Program-made: the position numbers and the translations under genes
Shown: piece after piece, positions 6,274-14,931 of the stretch
How positions within the stretch are numbered: the first letter of the stretch is position 1
How the letters are laid out: each line of letters opens with the position of its first letter
Notes under the pieces: generated by a model
Database searches by the model: none
The model's input: the letters and a program-made list of their open reading frames with translations, nothing else
Told to the model about the DNA's origin: nothing
DNA from: an uncultured Lachnospiraceae bacterium
Lineage (GTDB): Bacteria > Bacillota > Clostridia > Lachnospirales > Lachnospiraceae
Assembly (NCBI GenBank): GCA_910578605.1
Contig: CAJTQG010000003.1
Coordinates: forward strand, 5,536 to 69,535
Length of the DNA stretch: 64,000 nt
Direction: 5' to 3'

Positions 6274-8325
6274 ATGGCAGGTGTACAAGAAAAGCAATAT
6301 AAAGTACAAAAAAAGCGAAAGAAGAGAAAAAGGCAATTTACAAGAAAGATGCAGTCAAAGCTGATGGTAATCTTTATAGTGCTTATGATTGTACTGTTTG
6401 GTTTGAATTATCGCTTGTCAGCTATAAGCTTAAAAAGCGGAAATGATTATTCTCTCACAGTGCTGCAGCAGCAGGAGAGCACCAGCAGAATCCTTCCTTT
6501 TAAGAGAGGAGATATATTAGACAGAAATGGGGCAACCTTGGCAACTAGTATAAAAGTTTACAATTTGGTGCTAGACCCAAAAGTGATTATCAGTGATAAA
6601 GGAAAATATGTGGAGCCAACTCTGCAGGCATTAAATCAATGCTTTGGCTATGATGTGGACGAGCTTAGGGAATTGGTGAATGAAAATCCTAACAGCAGCT
6701 ATTATGTCTATGAAAAAAAGCTTTCCTATGAACAGATTAAAGAGTTTAAGGAAATACAAAATGATAAGAAAAAAAATCCTTTTATTGCAGGGGTTTGGTT
6801 TGAGGAGGAATATGAAAGAAATTATCCCTTTTCTAACCTGGCTTGTAGTGTTGTAGGGTTTACCGCAAGTGGAAATGTGGGTGTCTGGGGGTTAGAAAGC
6901 TACTACAATGATTTTTTGAATGGAATCAATGGACGTGAATTTGGTTTTGTAGATTCCGACAATAATATGGAAACTACTATAAAAGGGGCATCTGATGGGG
7001 ATACAATTATTTCCACGATTGATTTCAATATTCAAACTATTGTGGAGAAGCATATTAAAGAGTATGTAAAGGAATATAAGCCGGAAAATGTGGCAGTCAT
7101 TGTGGCGAATCCTAACAACGGAGAAATTCTTGCCATGGCCAGCGACCGTTCCTTTAACTTAAATGACCCGAGAAATTTAGAGGGGGTATATTACAAGGGA
7201 AAAACCATTTCAAAAAAGAAGGCAAACAAGTATACAGACAAACAAAAAATGGATATTTACAATGAAATTTGGAGAAATTTTTGTATCAGTGATACTTATG
7301 AACCAGGCTCCACGTTTAAACCAATATCAGTGGCTGCGGCGTTGGAGGAGGCAAAAGCGTCAGAGGAAGAGATCTACGATTGTGACGGAAAGGAATTTGT
7401 GGAGGATTGGCCAAAACCAATCAAGTGTCATAATACATCTGGGCATGGCAAGGTGGATTTGGCACAGGTGTTAATGTATTCCTGCAACGATGGAATGATG
7501 AAGGTGGCATTCAATTTAGGAAAAGAAAAATTTAGTCTTTATCAGGAAAATATGGGCTTTGGAATGAAGACGGGAATTGATTTGCCCGGAGAGTCCAGAG
7601 GCGTTGTGCTGGATGCAGATAAGATGAGTAAAGTAGATTTGGCATGTTACTCCTTTGGTCAAAACTTTAATGCCACTGGAGTTCAGATGGTATCCGCCTT
7701 TTCTTCTTTAATAAACGGAGGATTTTATTATGAGCCCCATGTTGTGAAGAAAATTGTGAACGCCAACGGCGGTGTCGTGAAAAATGTGGAAAAAAAGCTT
7801 GTAAAGCAAACTGCTACAAAGAGTACATGTGAATTTATCAAGGAGGCGCTCAGACGCACCATAACAGAGGGAACTGGTTCGGCTGCTGCCGTGGAGGGAT
7901 ATGTGATAGGCGGAAAGACGGGAACTGCTCAAAAGCATGATAAGGAGGAGGAAGAATATGTACTGTCCTTTATTGGATATGCCCCTCATGATAATCCCCA
8001 AGTAGTATGCTATGCCATTGTGGACACCCCGGATGTGGATGATCCTTCCAGCAGTTCCTATGCATCTAAACTTTTTGGAAATGTTATGTCCGAGGTTCTT
8101 CCTTATCTCAATATCTTTAAGACAGAGGATACTGATAAAAAGGATAATAAAAAAGAGGATGTCACGAAGGAGGGGGGAACGACAAAAACGGAAGGCACAT
8201 CAAAAGAAGAGGAAACCTCCAGTTCATCTTCTACCGAAACTTCGACTGACAATCCCAAAAATCATGATGAGAAGTATGAAGAACCACCATTGGATAATCA
8301 AATGCACAGTGTTCCAAGTCAGTGA
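6274..8325 (+). CDS. Class B penicillin-binding protein (FtsI/SpoVD type) 1
   Basis: A 683-residue class B PBP, a D,D-transpeptidase cross-linking peptidoglycan at the septum or in the spore cortex. It has a basic cytoplasmic start, one membrane anchor (about residues 30-50, LMVIFIVLMIVLFGLNYRL), a dimerisation domain, and a transpeptidase domain with the catalytic serine in EPGSTFK (S346), the SxN motif SCN (S403-N405) and KTG at 548-550. The last 60 residues are a Lys/Glu/Ser/Thr-rich low-complexity tail with no PASTA domain, unlike classical SpoVD. It is followed by a paralogous PBP gene; which of the two serves division and which serves sporulation cannot be told from sequence. Confidence 0.93.
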   Translation: MAGVQEKQYKVQKKRKKRKRQFTRKMQSKLMVIFIVLMIVLFGLNYRLSAISLKSGNDYSLTVLQQQESTSRILPFKRGDILDRNGATLATSIKVYNLVLDPKVIISDKGKYVEPTLQALNQCFGYDVDELRELVNENPNSSYYVYEKKLSYEQIKEFKEIQNDKKKNPFIAGVWFEEEYERNYPFSNLACSVVGFTASGNVGVWGLESYYNDFLNGINGREFGFVDSDNNMETTIKGASDGDTIISTIDFNIQTIVEKHIKEYVKEYKPENVAVIVANPNNGEILAMASDRSFNLNDPRNLEGVYYKGKTISKKKANKYTDKQKMDIYNEIWRNFCISDTYEPGSTFKPISVAAALEEAKASEEEIYDCDGKEFVEDWPKPIKCHNTSGHGKVDLAQVLMYSCNDGMMKVAFNLGKEKFSLYQENMGFGMKTGIDLPGESRGVVLDADKMSKVDLACYSFGQNFNATGVQMVSAFSSLINGGFYYEPHVVKKIVNANGGVVKNVEKKLVKQTATKSTCEFIKEALRRTITEGTGSAAAVEGYVIGGKTGTAQKHDKEEEEYVLSFIGYAPHDNPQVVCYAIVDTPDVDDPSSSSYASKLFGNVMSEVLPYLNIFKTEDTDKKDNKKEDVTKEGGTTKTEGTSKEEETSSSSSTETSTDNPKNHDEKYEEPPLDNQMHSVPSQ

Positions 8326-8359
8326 GGGTAACCAAACTGTCACAATAAAATAGGTATAA

Positions 8360-8411
8360 CCTCACAGAAGAAATAATAAATTATAAAGAATCTACTTCTG
8401 TGAGGTTTTTT
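8360..8411 (+). terminator. Perfect terminator hairpin containing the next gene's RBS
   Basis: CCTCACAGAAG (8360-8370) and CTTCTGTGAGG (8395-8405) form a perfect 11-bp stem followed by six Ts (8406-8411). The ATG of the second PBP gene begins at 8412, directly after the T run. The right arm holds GTGAGG, the only ribosome binding site at proper spacing for that ATG. Transcripts that read through would have the site locked in the stem. Confidence 0.8.
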
Positions 8412-10184
8412 ATGTCAAGAACAAGGGTATTTCACCGAAAAAAGGTAATGGTATATATGAGCTGTATTTTAGTCTTAAATGCAGTGTTGATTGGAAGACT
8501 AGTGTTTTTGATGATATTTCAGTCCCAATATTACTCCGCACAGGCACAGATGCTACATGAGAGGGAGAGAAGCATCAAGGCGGCAAGAGGCTGTATTTAT
8601 GACAGAAACGGAAATATTATTGCCACCAACAAGACTGTTTGTACCATATCTGTTATTCACAGTCAGTTGACAGACGCCGAGGAAGTTATTCGTGTGTTGT
8701 CTGAGGAACTGCAAATCACAGAGGAGGAAATACGCCAGAAGGTGGCAAAGGTAAGCTCCAGAGAAAAGATTAAATCTAATGTGGAAAAGGAGATAGGGGA
8801 TAAAATACGGGCATATGACTTAGACGGTGTGAAGGTAGATGAAGATTATAAGCGGTATTATCCATATGAGGAGATGGCATCCAAGGTATTGGGCTTTACA
8901 GGAAGCGATAATCAGGGCATTATTGGACTGGAGGTTTCCTACGAGGAGGAGTTGAAGGGGGAGGAAGGTATGATTTTGACCTTGACCGATGCTAGGGGAG
9001 TGGAGCTAGACACTATGGCAGAATCTCGTAAGGAGCCAATCAGCGGAAATCATCTGACATTAAGTTTGGATATGAATATACAAAAGTACGCCCAGCAGGC
9101 AGCGATGAAAGCATTGGTTGCCAAGGAAGCAAACTATGTGACAATTATCTCTATGAATCCCCAAAACGGAGAGATATTGGCTATGGTGAATGTGCCGGAG
9201 TTTAATCTCAATGACCCATACACATTAAATACTGATGCTAAAGGACTTACAGGAAGTAAATTTCAGGATGCACTAAATAAGATGTGGAGAAATCAAGGAA
9301 TCAATGATACATATGAGCCAGGCTCCACCTTTAAGATTGTCACGGCCACCGCAGGTTTAGAGTGTGGGGTGGTGAGCGTAAACGATCATTTTAACTGTCC
9401 TGGCTACAAGATGGTGGAGGATAGAAGGATAAAATGTCACAAGACAACAGGGCATGGCGGTGAAAGTTTCGTAAAGGCAACAATGAATTCCTGCAATCCG
9501 GTGTTTATTGAGGTGGGAGCCAGAGTAGGTGTAGAACATTTTTATCAGAATCTGCGAAAACTAGGTTTAATGGAAAAGACAGGGGTAGATGTTCCCGGTG
9601 AGGCATCCACCATCATTCACAAAAAGGAAAATGTGAAAGCAGTAGAGTTAGCAACCATGTCTTTTGGGCAATCCTTTCAGATTACTCCCTTGCAGCTTCT
9701 TCGGGCTGTGAGCAGTGTAATCAACGGCGGAACTTTAGTTACCCCCCATTTTGGAGTGAAATCAACAGATGAGCAGGGGAATGTGGTGAAAACCTACCAG
9801 TATCCGATAAAGGAGAACGTGATTTCTAAGGAAACAAGTGAGACAATGAAAATGATACTAGAGAAGGTGGTTTCAGAGGGGGGAGGAATCAACGGCTATA
9901 TTGAGGGCTTCTCTATAGGAGGAAAGACGGCAACCTCCCAAAAGCTTCCGAGAAATTCCGGCAAATATATCTCATCCTTTATCGGTTTCGCACCGGTACA
10001 AAATCCTCAGATTGTCACGATCTGTATTATTGATGAGCCAACAGGAATTTATTATGGAGGTACGATAGCGGCTCCGGTAGTGAAGGAATTATATGAAAAT
10101 ATTCTGCCATATTTGGGGATGGAGAAGCAAAAGATTGTAAAAGAGGGAGAGGGGGAGAAGGAAACAAGTGAAATAAATGATTGA
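8412..10184 (+). CDS. Class B penicillin-binding protein (FtsI/SpoVD type) 2
   Basis: A 590-residue class B PBP, paralogous to the preceding gene. The membrane anchor is near residues 15-35 (MVYMSCILVLNAVLIGRLVF), followed by the dimerisation domain and the transpeptidase domain with catalytic EPGSTFK (S305) and SCN (S360). The third motif reads KTA (505-507, in GGKTATSQK) instead of the canonical KTG. It lacks the long acidic tail of its neighbour and has no PASTA domain. The ATG at 8412 is used with GAGG 6 nt upstream inside a hairpin; the open frame's GTG at 8400 lies within the stem. An internal ATG at 8448 after AAAAAAGGTA is an alternative start. Likely role in septal or cortex peptidoglycan synthesis. 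Confidence 0.92.
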   Translation: MSRTRVFHRKKVMVYMSCILVLNAVLIGRLVFLMIFQSQYYSAQAQMLHERERSIKAARGCIYDRNGNIIATNKTVCTISVIHSQLTDAEEVIRVLSEELQITEEEIRQKVAKVSSREKIKSNVEKEIGDKIRAYDLDGVKVDEDYKRYYPYEEMASKVLGFTGSDNQGIIGLEVSYEEELKGEEGMILTLTDARGVELDTMAESRKEPISGNHLTLSLDMNIQKYAQQAAMKALVAKEANYVTIISMNPQNGEILAMVNVPEFNLNDPYTLNTDAKGLTGSKFQDALNKMWRNQGINDTYEPGSTFKIVTATAGLECGVVSVNDHFNCPGYKMVEDRRIKCHKTTGHGGESFVKATMNSCNPVFIEVGARVGVEHFYQNLRKLGLMEKTGVDVPGEASTIIHKKENVKAVELATMSFGQSFQITPLQLLRAVSSVINGGTLVTPHFGVKSTDEQGNVVKTYQYPIKENVISKETSETMKMILEKVVSEGGGINGYIEGFSIGGKTATSQKLPRNSGKYISSFIGFAPVQNPQIVTICIIDEPTGIYYGGTIAAPVVKELYENILPYLGMEKQKIVKEGEGEKETSEIND

Positions 10185-10384
10185 TTATTAAGTAAAAAAG
10201 CCGTATACTTAAATCGTATGTGTAAATGTGACTAAAACAGCGAACAGAACCATGGCAAATATGATGCTTGCACAAATATTTGCTATGATTACGCAAAGGT
10301 CCATCATAAGGAACAAAGCTATGCTGTAAGCAGTTAGAAAGTATTTATGAAAAATACAAGGATAAGCAGAGAGGAAATAAAAAC

Positions 10385-11350
10385 ATGGAAAACAAAGTGA
10401 TTTTAGCGATTATTCTGTCTTTTGGGGTAAGTGTGGTACTGTGTCCCATCATTATACCATTTTTAAAACGATTAAAATTTGGCCAGTATGTGAGAGATGA
10501 CGGGCCTAAGGAGCATTTAAAGAAGTCGGGAACACCCACAATGGGCGGATTGATTATACTTTCTGCTATTGTGATTACAGCTCTATTCTTTGTAAATGAT
10601 TATCCGAGAATCGTTCCGATTTTATTTATGACCTTAGGGTTTGGTTTAATTGGATTTTTGGATGATTATATTAAAGTAGTAATGAAGCGCTCCCTTGGTC
10701 TTCGAGCATGGCAGAAAATGCTGGGGCAGATAGTGATTACGGGAATTTTTGCATATTATATGGTAGAAAAATCAGGACTAGGCACTAAAGTGATTCTTCC
10801 TTTTGCCAACCAGGAGATGGATTTAGGGCTATTGTTTGTTCCGGTTTTGTTTGTGGCAGTGCTGGGCACTGTGAATGGAGCAAATTTTACGGATGGGTTA
10901 GATGGCCTAGCATCCGGCGTTACAGTAATTATTGCCGTATTCTTCACGGTGATTGCTATGGTGACTCAGAGTGGGATTGCACCCATTACCGCCGCAGTAG
11001 TTGGAAGTCTGCTGGGATTTTTGCTGTTTAATGTATATCCGGCAAGCGTGTTTATGGGAGATACCGGTTCCCTGGCCCTCGGAGGCTTTGTGGCGGCTAC
11101 GGCTTATATGCTGAAGATGCCCTTGTTTATTGTGATTGTAGCATTTATTTATTTGGCGGAGGTACTGTCGGTTATGCTTCAGGTATCCTACTTTAAAATC
11201 ACTCACGGTAAGAGAATCTTTAAGATGGCCCCTATACATCATCATTTTGAGCTGTGCGGATGGTCGGAGACAAGAGTGGTGGCAGTGTTTTCCATTGTGA
11301 CAGCGTTGCTTTGCCTTGTTGCTTATCTAGCGATGCCGGCTATGATATAG
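10385..11350 (+). CDS. mraY: Phospho-N-acetylmuramoyl-pentapeptide transferase
   Basis: A 321-residue polytopic enzyme that transfers phospho-MurNAc-pentapeptide from UDP to undecaprenyl phosphate, giving lipid I. The signatures are KSGTPTMGG (about residue 50), the aspartate pair in GFLDDYIKV, NGANFTDGLDGLASG, MGDTGSLALGG and the histidine loop APIHHHFELCGW. About ten transmembrane segments are visible. The length is normal. AGAGAGGAAATAAAAAC provides the ribosome binding site. The 200-nt gap upstream holds no supported gene, so an additional promoter there is possible. In many bacteria murD and murF flank this gene; here ftsW follows directly. Confidence 0.97.
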   Translation: MENKVILAIILSFGVSVVLCPIIIPFLKRLKFGQYVRDDGPKEHLKKSGTPTMGGLIILSAIVITALFFVNDYPRIVPILFMTLGFGLIGFLDDYIKVVMKRSLGLRAWQKMLGQIVITGIFAYYMVEKSGLGTKVILPFANQEMDLGLLFVPVLFVAVLGTVNGANFTDGLDGLASGVTVIIAVFFTVIAMVTQSGIAPITAAVVGSLLGFLLFNVYPASVFMGDTGSLALGGFVAATAYMLKMPLFIVIVAFIYLAEVLSVMLQVSYFKITHGKRIFKMAPIHHHFELCGWSETRVVAVFSIVTALLCLVAYLAMPAMI

Positions 11351-11361
11351 CAACTGTCTTA

Positions 11362-11395
11362 CGTACATGGCGGCGTGTAAGAAGCGGCATGTACG
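11362..11395 (+). other. Hairpin in the mraY-ftsW spacer
   Basis: CGTACATG (11362-11369) is perfectly complementary to CATGTACG (11388-11395), with a further CG/CG pair inside after a G-G mismatch. No T run follows, so it is not an obvious terminator. It may be an mRNA processing or stabilising element between the two membrane protein genes. Confidence 0.55.
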
Positions 11396-11431
11396 GTTAT
11401 GTTATAGTAAAATAGAAAGGTTGGTGATGGG

Positions 11432-12562
11432 GTGTCAAAAAAGAATAACACACCAGTGCCAGGAAAAAAAAGAAATAATTATTTTGATTACAGCTTACTT
11501 TTTATTATTATATTTTTATTGTGTTTTGGGTTTGTGATGTTGTACAGCACAAGCTCTTACAATGCACAGATTAAATTTCAGGATTCAGCATGGTATTTGA
11601 AAAAACAGGTGAAGGCTACTGCTATAGGAGCTTTGGCTATGGCTATAGTAGCTATGATTGATTACCGTATTTGGAAGCGTTTTGCGAAATTTGGATATAT
11701 TGTATCTTTAATTTGTATTATATTAGTAGTAACTCCTTTAGGAAGCGAGATCAACGGTGCCAGAAGATGGATAGGTGTAGGTTCCGCCTCTTTTCAGCCC
11801 GCAGAACTTGCAAAGCTTGCGGTGATACTGTTTTTAGCCTATGTTATCAGCAACAGTGTGAAGAGTATGCATAAATTCAGCACACTTGTGTGTGTGGTGG
11901 TGATGGTAAGTCCTGCCATTGTCTTGATTGCCGTGCTGACGAAAAACTTAAGCTCCGCCATTATTATTATGGGAATTGCCATTGTTATGCTGTTTGTGGC
12001 AAGTCCGAAATACATACATTTTGTGGCGGTTGGAGCAGTGGCGGCTGTGGGGGGTACAATATTTATGCTGATGGAACGATTTCGAATGAATCGTTTTAAA
12101 GTGTGGCTAGAGCCGGAAAAGTATGCTAGGGAGGGAGGCTTTCAGGTGCTGCAGGCTCTCTATGCCATTGGCTCCGGAGGGATTTTTGGAAAAGGTCTCG
12201 GTCAGAGCGTGCAAAAGCTTGGATTTGTGCCGGAGGCGCAAAACGATATGATTTTCACTATTATCTGCGAGGAGTTGGGACTTTTTGGGGCAGTAAGTGT
12301 TATTTTAATGTTTCTATTTATGATTTGGCGTTTTATGGTGATTGCCAACAATTCCACCGATTTATTTGGTTCCCTCATTGTCGTAGGAGTGCTGGCCCAC
12401 ATTTCTATTCAGGTCATATTAAATATTGCCGTAGTGACAAACACGATTCCAAACACAGGAATTACATTGCCTTTTATCAGCTATGGCGGTACATCTGTTT
12501 TGTTTTTAATGATAGAGATGGGACTTGTACTTTCCGTCTCCAGACAAATACGCAGGGAATAA
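11432..12562 (+). CDS. ftsW: SEDS peptidoglycan glycosyltransferase FtsW
   Basis: A 376-residue SEDS family protein with about ten transmembrane helices, a lipid II polymerase working with class B PBPs. Family motifs are INGARRWIGVGSASFQPAELAKL (about residue 110), the region AQNDMIFTIICEELGLFG and the C-terminal NTIPNTGITLPFISYGGTS. The start is GTG at 11432, with AGAAAGG and GGTGATGG upstream. SpoVE and RodA are close paralogues; the position in the dcw cluster next to mraY and two class B PBPs supports FtsW or SpoVE rather than RodA. Confidence 0.92.
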   Translation: MSKKNNTPVPGKKRNNYFDYSLLFIIIFLLCFGFVMLYSTSSYNAQIKFQDSAWYLKKQVKATAIGALAMAIVAMIDYRIWKRFAKFGYIVSLICIILVVTPLGSEINGARRWIGVGSASFQPAELAKLAVILFLAYVISNSVKSMHKFSTLVCVVVMVSPAIVLIAVLTKNLSSAIIIMGIAIVMLFVASPKYIHFVAVGAVAAVGGTIFMLMERFRMNRFKVWLEPEKYAREGGFQVLQALYAIGSGGIFGKGLGQSVQKLGFVPEAQNDMIFTIICEELGLFGAVSVILMFLFMIWRFMVIANNSTDLFGSLIVVGVLAHISIQVILNIAVVTNTIPNTGITLPFISYGGTSVLFLMIEMGLVLSVSRQIRRE

Positions 12563-12625
12563 TTGTCACGCCCCCTGCTTTACTGCATATAATAATATAG
12601 AATCAGTGAAGAAGGGCGAGTGCCT

Positions 12626-13879
12626 ATGTATGTAATTCATGGGGGTAATACAATAGAAGGAAAGGTTCGGGTGCAGGGGGCGAAGAACACGGTGCTGCCT
12701 ATCTTGGCGGCAGCACTGCTGCTTTCGGAACCAGTCACTTTAAAAGGCTGCCCGAGAATATCTGATGTGTATACAATGTTGGCGTTGATAGAACAGTTAG
12801 GCGGAGCATGGAGCTGGAGAGGAGAAATACTAACAGTAGACGGAACAGGGATAAAAAATTGGGAAGTGGATGGATTGCTGGCGCAGGAGTGTCGGGCGTC
12901 CATTTTGTTTATGGGAGCGCTTTTGGGAAGAGAGAAGAAGGTGAGAATCCATAGACCAGGGGGATGTGCCATCGGAAAGCGTCCAATCAACATACATGTG
13001 GAAGGAATGAAGCAGCTTGGAGCAAAGGTAAGGGAGGAAGAAGATTTTATTCATGTCAGCGGAGAGCGTATGCAAAGCGGAACCTTTCACATGAAGTTTC
13101 CAAGTGTGGGTGCTACCCAAAATTTGATTTTGTCTTGTGTGAAGCTGCCGGGTATCACTAAGCTTTATAACGGCGCCAGGGAACCAGAGGTAGTGTATCT
13201 GTGTGATTTTTTAAGAAAATGCGGCGCTAAAATACAGGGGGAGAGAACGGACTGCATTGTGATACAGGGAGTGAAAAGGTTAAAGGGGGTTTCTTATGAG
13301 ATTCCCGGGGACAGAATCGTGGGAGGAACATATCTTACTATGGCGGCAGCGTCAGGGGGAAGCGCACAGATAGAACATGTTCAGCTGTGGGAAATAGAAA
13401 GCTTGCTTTTTCTGTTAGAGAGAATGGGCTGTTCTATTTATAGAAATCAAAAAAGTGTGATTCTTTATCGCAATCCGAAAAATAGATTAAAGTCGGTGGA
13501 GCAGCTATATACCCAGCCATTTCCTGGTTTTCCCACAGATATGCAGTCTCAGTGGATGGTGGCAGCAGCGGTGGCAAGAGGGAAAAGCAAGGTTTGCGAA
13601 AAAATTTTTGAGAACCGATTTCAAATTGTGGCCCCCCTAAAGCAGATGGGAGCCAATATTCATGTGGAGCAAGATACGGCTATTATAGAAGGGGTGGAAA
13701 ACTTATCAGGATGTGAAGTGTGGGGAAAGGATTTGCGGGGAGCCTGTGCATTGATGGTGGCAGGTGCTGTTGCCAAGGGAACTACACTTGTCCATGGACA
13801 GAAATATATAGATAGAGGACATGAAGATATTGTCAGGGATTTTAAGCTGCTTGGAGTAAAAGTGCAACAGACGAAGTGA
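12626..13879 (+). CDS. murA: UDP-N-acetylglucosamine 1-carboxyvinyltransferase
   Basis: A 417-residue enolpyruvyl transferase for the first committed step of peptidoglycan synthesis (PEP + UDP-GlcNAc). QGAKNTVLPILAAALL near residue 17 carries the conserved Lys-Asn pair; RPGGCAIGKRP places the catalytic, fosfomycin-reactive cysteine at 114; the C-terminus has DLRGACALMVAGAVAKG. ATG 12626 was preferred over GTG 12620 because AAGGG lies 9 nt before the ATG and only 3 nt before the GTG. Firmicutes often carry two murA paralogues; which one this is cannot be decided here. Confidence 0.93.
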   Translation: MYVIHGGNTIEGKVRVQGAKNTVLPILAAALLLSEPVTLKGCPRISDVYTMLALIEQLGGAWSWRGEILTVDGTGIKNWEVDGLLAQECRASILFMGALLGREKKVRIHRPGGCAIGKRPINIHVEGMKQLGAKVREEEDFIHVSGERMQSGTFHMKFPSVGATQNLILSCVKLPGITKLYNGAREPEVVYLCDFLRKCGAKIQGERTDCIVIQGVKRLKGVSYEIPGDRIVGGTYLTMAAASGGSAQIEHVQLWEIESLLFLLERMGCSIYRNQKSVILYRNPKNRLKSVEQLYTQPFPGFPTDMQSQWMVAAAVARGKSKVCEKIFENRFQIVAPLKQMGANIHVEQDTAIIEGVENLSGCEVWGKDLRGACALMVAGAVAKGTTLVHGQKYIDRGHEDIVRDFKLLGVKVQQTK

Positions 13880-13907
13880 CGGAAAAGTCAATCATCTTTC
13901 AGCGTTT

Positions 13908-13939
13908 GCCAAATGTGCATGGAAGCATGTACGCTTGGC
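13908..13939 (+). other. Long stem-loop in murA-divIB spacer
   Basis: GCCAAATGTGCATG (13908-13921) pairs with CATGTACGCTTGGC (13926-13939) across the four-base loop GAAG. The 14-position stem has one A-C mismatch and two G-U wobbles; the wobbles suggest selection as RNA. The sequence after it is not T-rich, so it is not a standard terminator. Confidence 0.6.
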
Positions 13940-14003
13940 TTATTGCTGACTAGTAAAGTGAAGAAAACTGCACGAAGGCTGTAAGGAAAATGTTGCCAGA
14001 GTG

Positions 14004-14038
14004 GGGCAGAATCACATAAGTGGAAAGGCATAGAACAA
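14004..14038 (+). promoter_or_regulatory. Degenerate hairpin leader motif before divIB (copy B)
   Basis: GGGCAGAATCACATAAGTG (14004-14022) followed by GAAAGGCATAGAACAA ends at the divIB ATG. The first 13 bases are identical to those of the element before the first PBP (6238-6250), and GCATAG also recurs. The 3' half of the stem is reduced to CAC-ATAA-GTG. AAAGG inside the element is the apparent ribosome binding site. Confidence 0.4.
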
Positions 14039-14767
14039 ATGGAAAAAAGAAAAGTGATAAAAAATACAGCTATCATCGTAGGTGGGCTGCTGATAGTGCT
14101 GTTTTTACTCTCTCTTGTATTTTCTGTGAAGGAGATTACCTGGGAGGGAAATACAAAAATGGAGGAGGAGCAGTTAGAGCAGTATATATTTTCTAAAAAG
14201 TGGCAAAAAAACAGCGCTGCTTTTTATTTGAAAAATCAATTTGGTGAAAAGGCAAGTATTCCTTTTGTGGAAACCTATGAAGTGGAATATCTATCATTGA
14301 CACATGTGAAAATCATTGTATATGAAAAAGATATCGTTGCTTTTATTAAATATATGGGTTATAACATGTATTTTGACAAGGATGGAATTGTGGTGGAGAG
14401 CTCCACTAAGAATTTAGAGGGAGTGCCGGAAATGATAGGTTTAAATTTTGATTATATAGGGCTGAATTCTCCCCTGCCTGCGGAAAATGAGGGACTTTTT
14501 GATTTGATTTTGGACGTGACTCAGTCTGTAAAAAAGTATGAGGTTAGTGTAGACAGAATCTATTTATCTCAAAAGGGGGAAATTTATTTGTACATTCAGG
14601 ACGTAAAGGTGGAGATGGGAGATAAATCCAATCTAAATGAGAAAATGGCGGATTTGAGAGACTTGTCCCCCAATTTGGAGGGGAAGGCGGGAGTGCTTGA
14701 CATGAAAGAGTACAATGAAAATCGGTCTGGATATACAATGAAAACGGAGAAAAAGAAAAAGAAATGA
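14039..14767 (+). CDS. divIB: Cell division protein DivIB/FtsQ
   Basis: A 242-residue bitopic membrane protein. After a short basic tail (MEKRKVIKNT) comes one transmembrane helix (AIIVGGLLIVLFLLSLVFSV, about residues 11-30) and then a POTRA domain opening with KEITWEGNTKMEEEQLEQYI. The remainder is the FtsQ/DivIB beta domain, and the C-terminus is a short lysine run. DivIB joins FtsL and DivIC in the divisome core and gates septal synthesis by FtsW and PBP. Its place just before ftsZ is the normal dcw position. The immediate leader resembles that of the first PBP gene. Confidence 0.88.
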   Translation: MEKRKVIKNTAIIVGGLLIVLFLLSLVFSVKEITWEGNTKMEEEQLEQYIFSKKWQKNSAAFYLKNQFGEKASIPFVETYEVEYLSLTHVKIIVYEKDIVAFIKYMGYNMYFDKDGIVVESSTKNLEGVPEMIGLNFDYIGLNSPLPAENEGLFDLILDVTQSVKKYEVSVDRIYLSQKGEIYLYIQDVKVEMGDKSNLNEKMADLRDLSPNLEGKAGVLDMKEYNENRSGYTMKTEKKKKK

Positions 14768-14795
14768 GAAAATTGCTAAAATTTAAAAAAATCAG

Positions 14796-14824
14796 TTGAT
14801 TATTTTGCTGTTTGAATATATTAT
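14796..14824 (+). promoter_or_regulatory. Sigma-A promoter of ftsZ
   Basis: The -35 box TTGATT (14796-14801) and -10 box TATTAT (14819-14824) have a 17-bp spacer and lie in the divIB-ftsZ gap. This gives ftsZ a promoter of its own, which fits the need for more FtsZ than other division proteins. Confidence 0.6.
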
Positions 14825-14931
14825 AGTAAGGGTAAGCTAAAATAAGTATGCAAAGTAATGTACTTTTAAATAGGTAGACAAGCTGTAGAAAAGAAGAAAA
14901 CAAGATTGATAAAATGAAGGAGGATAAAACC

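Noticed and set aside
10253..10330. Short frame MANMMLAQIFAM... between the second PBP and mraY
   Set aside because: No Shine-Dalgarno sequence before the ATG and only 25 codons; nothing supports translation.
14914..14931. ATG start for ftsZ six codons upstream
   Set aside because: The AAGGAGG ribosome binding site is within these codons and points to the TTG at 14932, which gives the usual family N-terminus.
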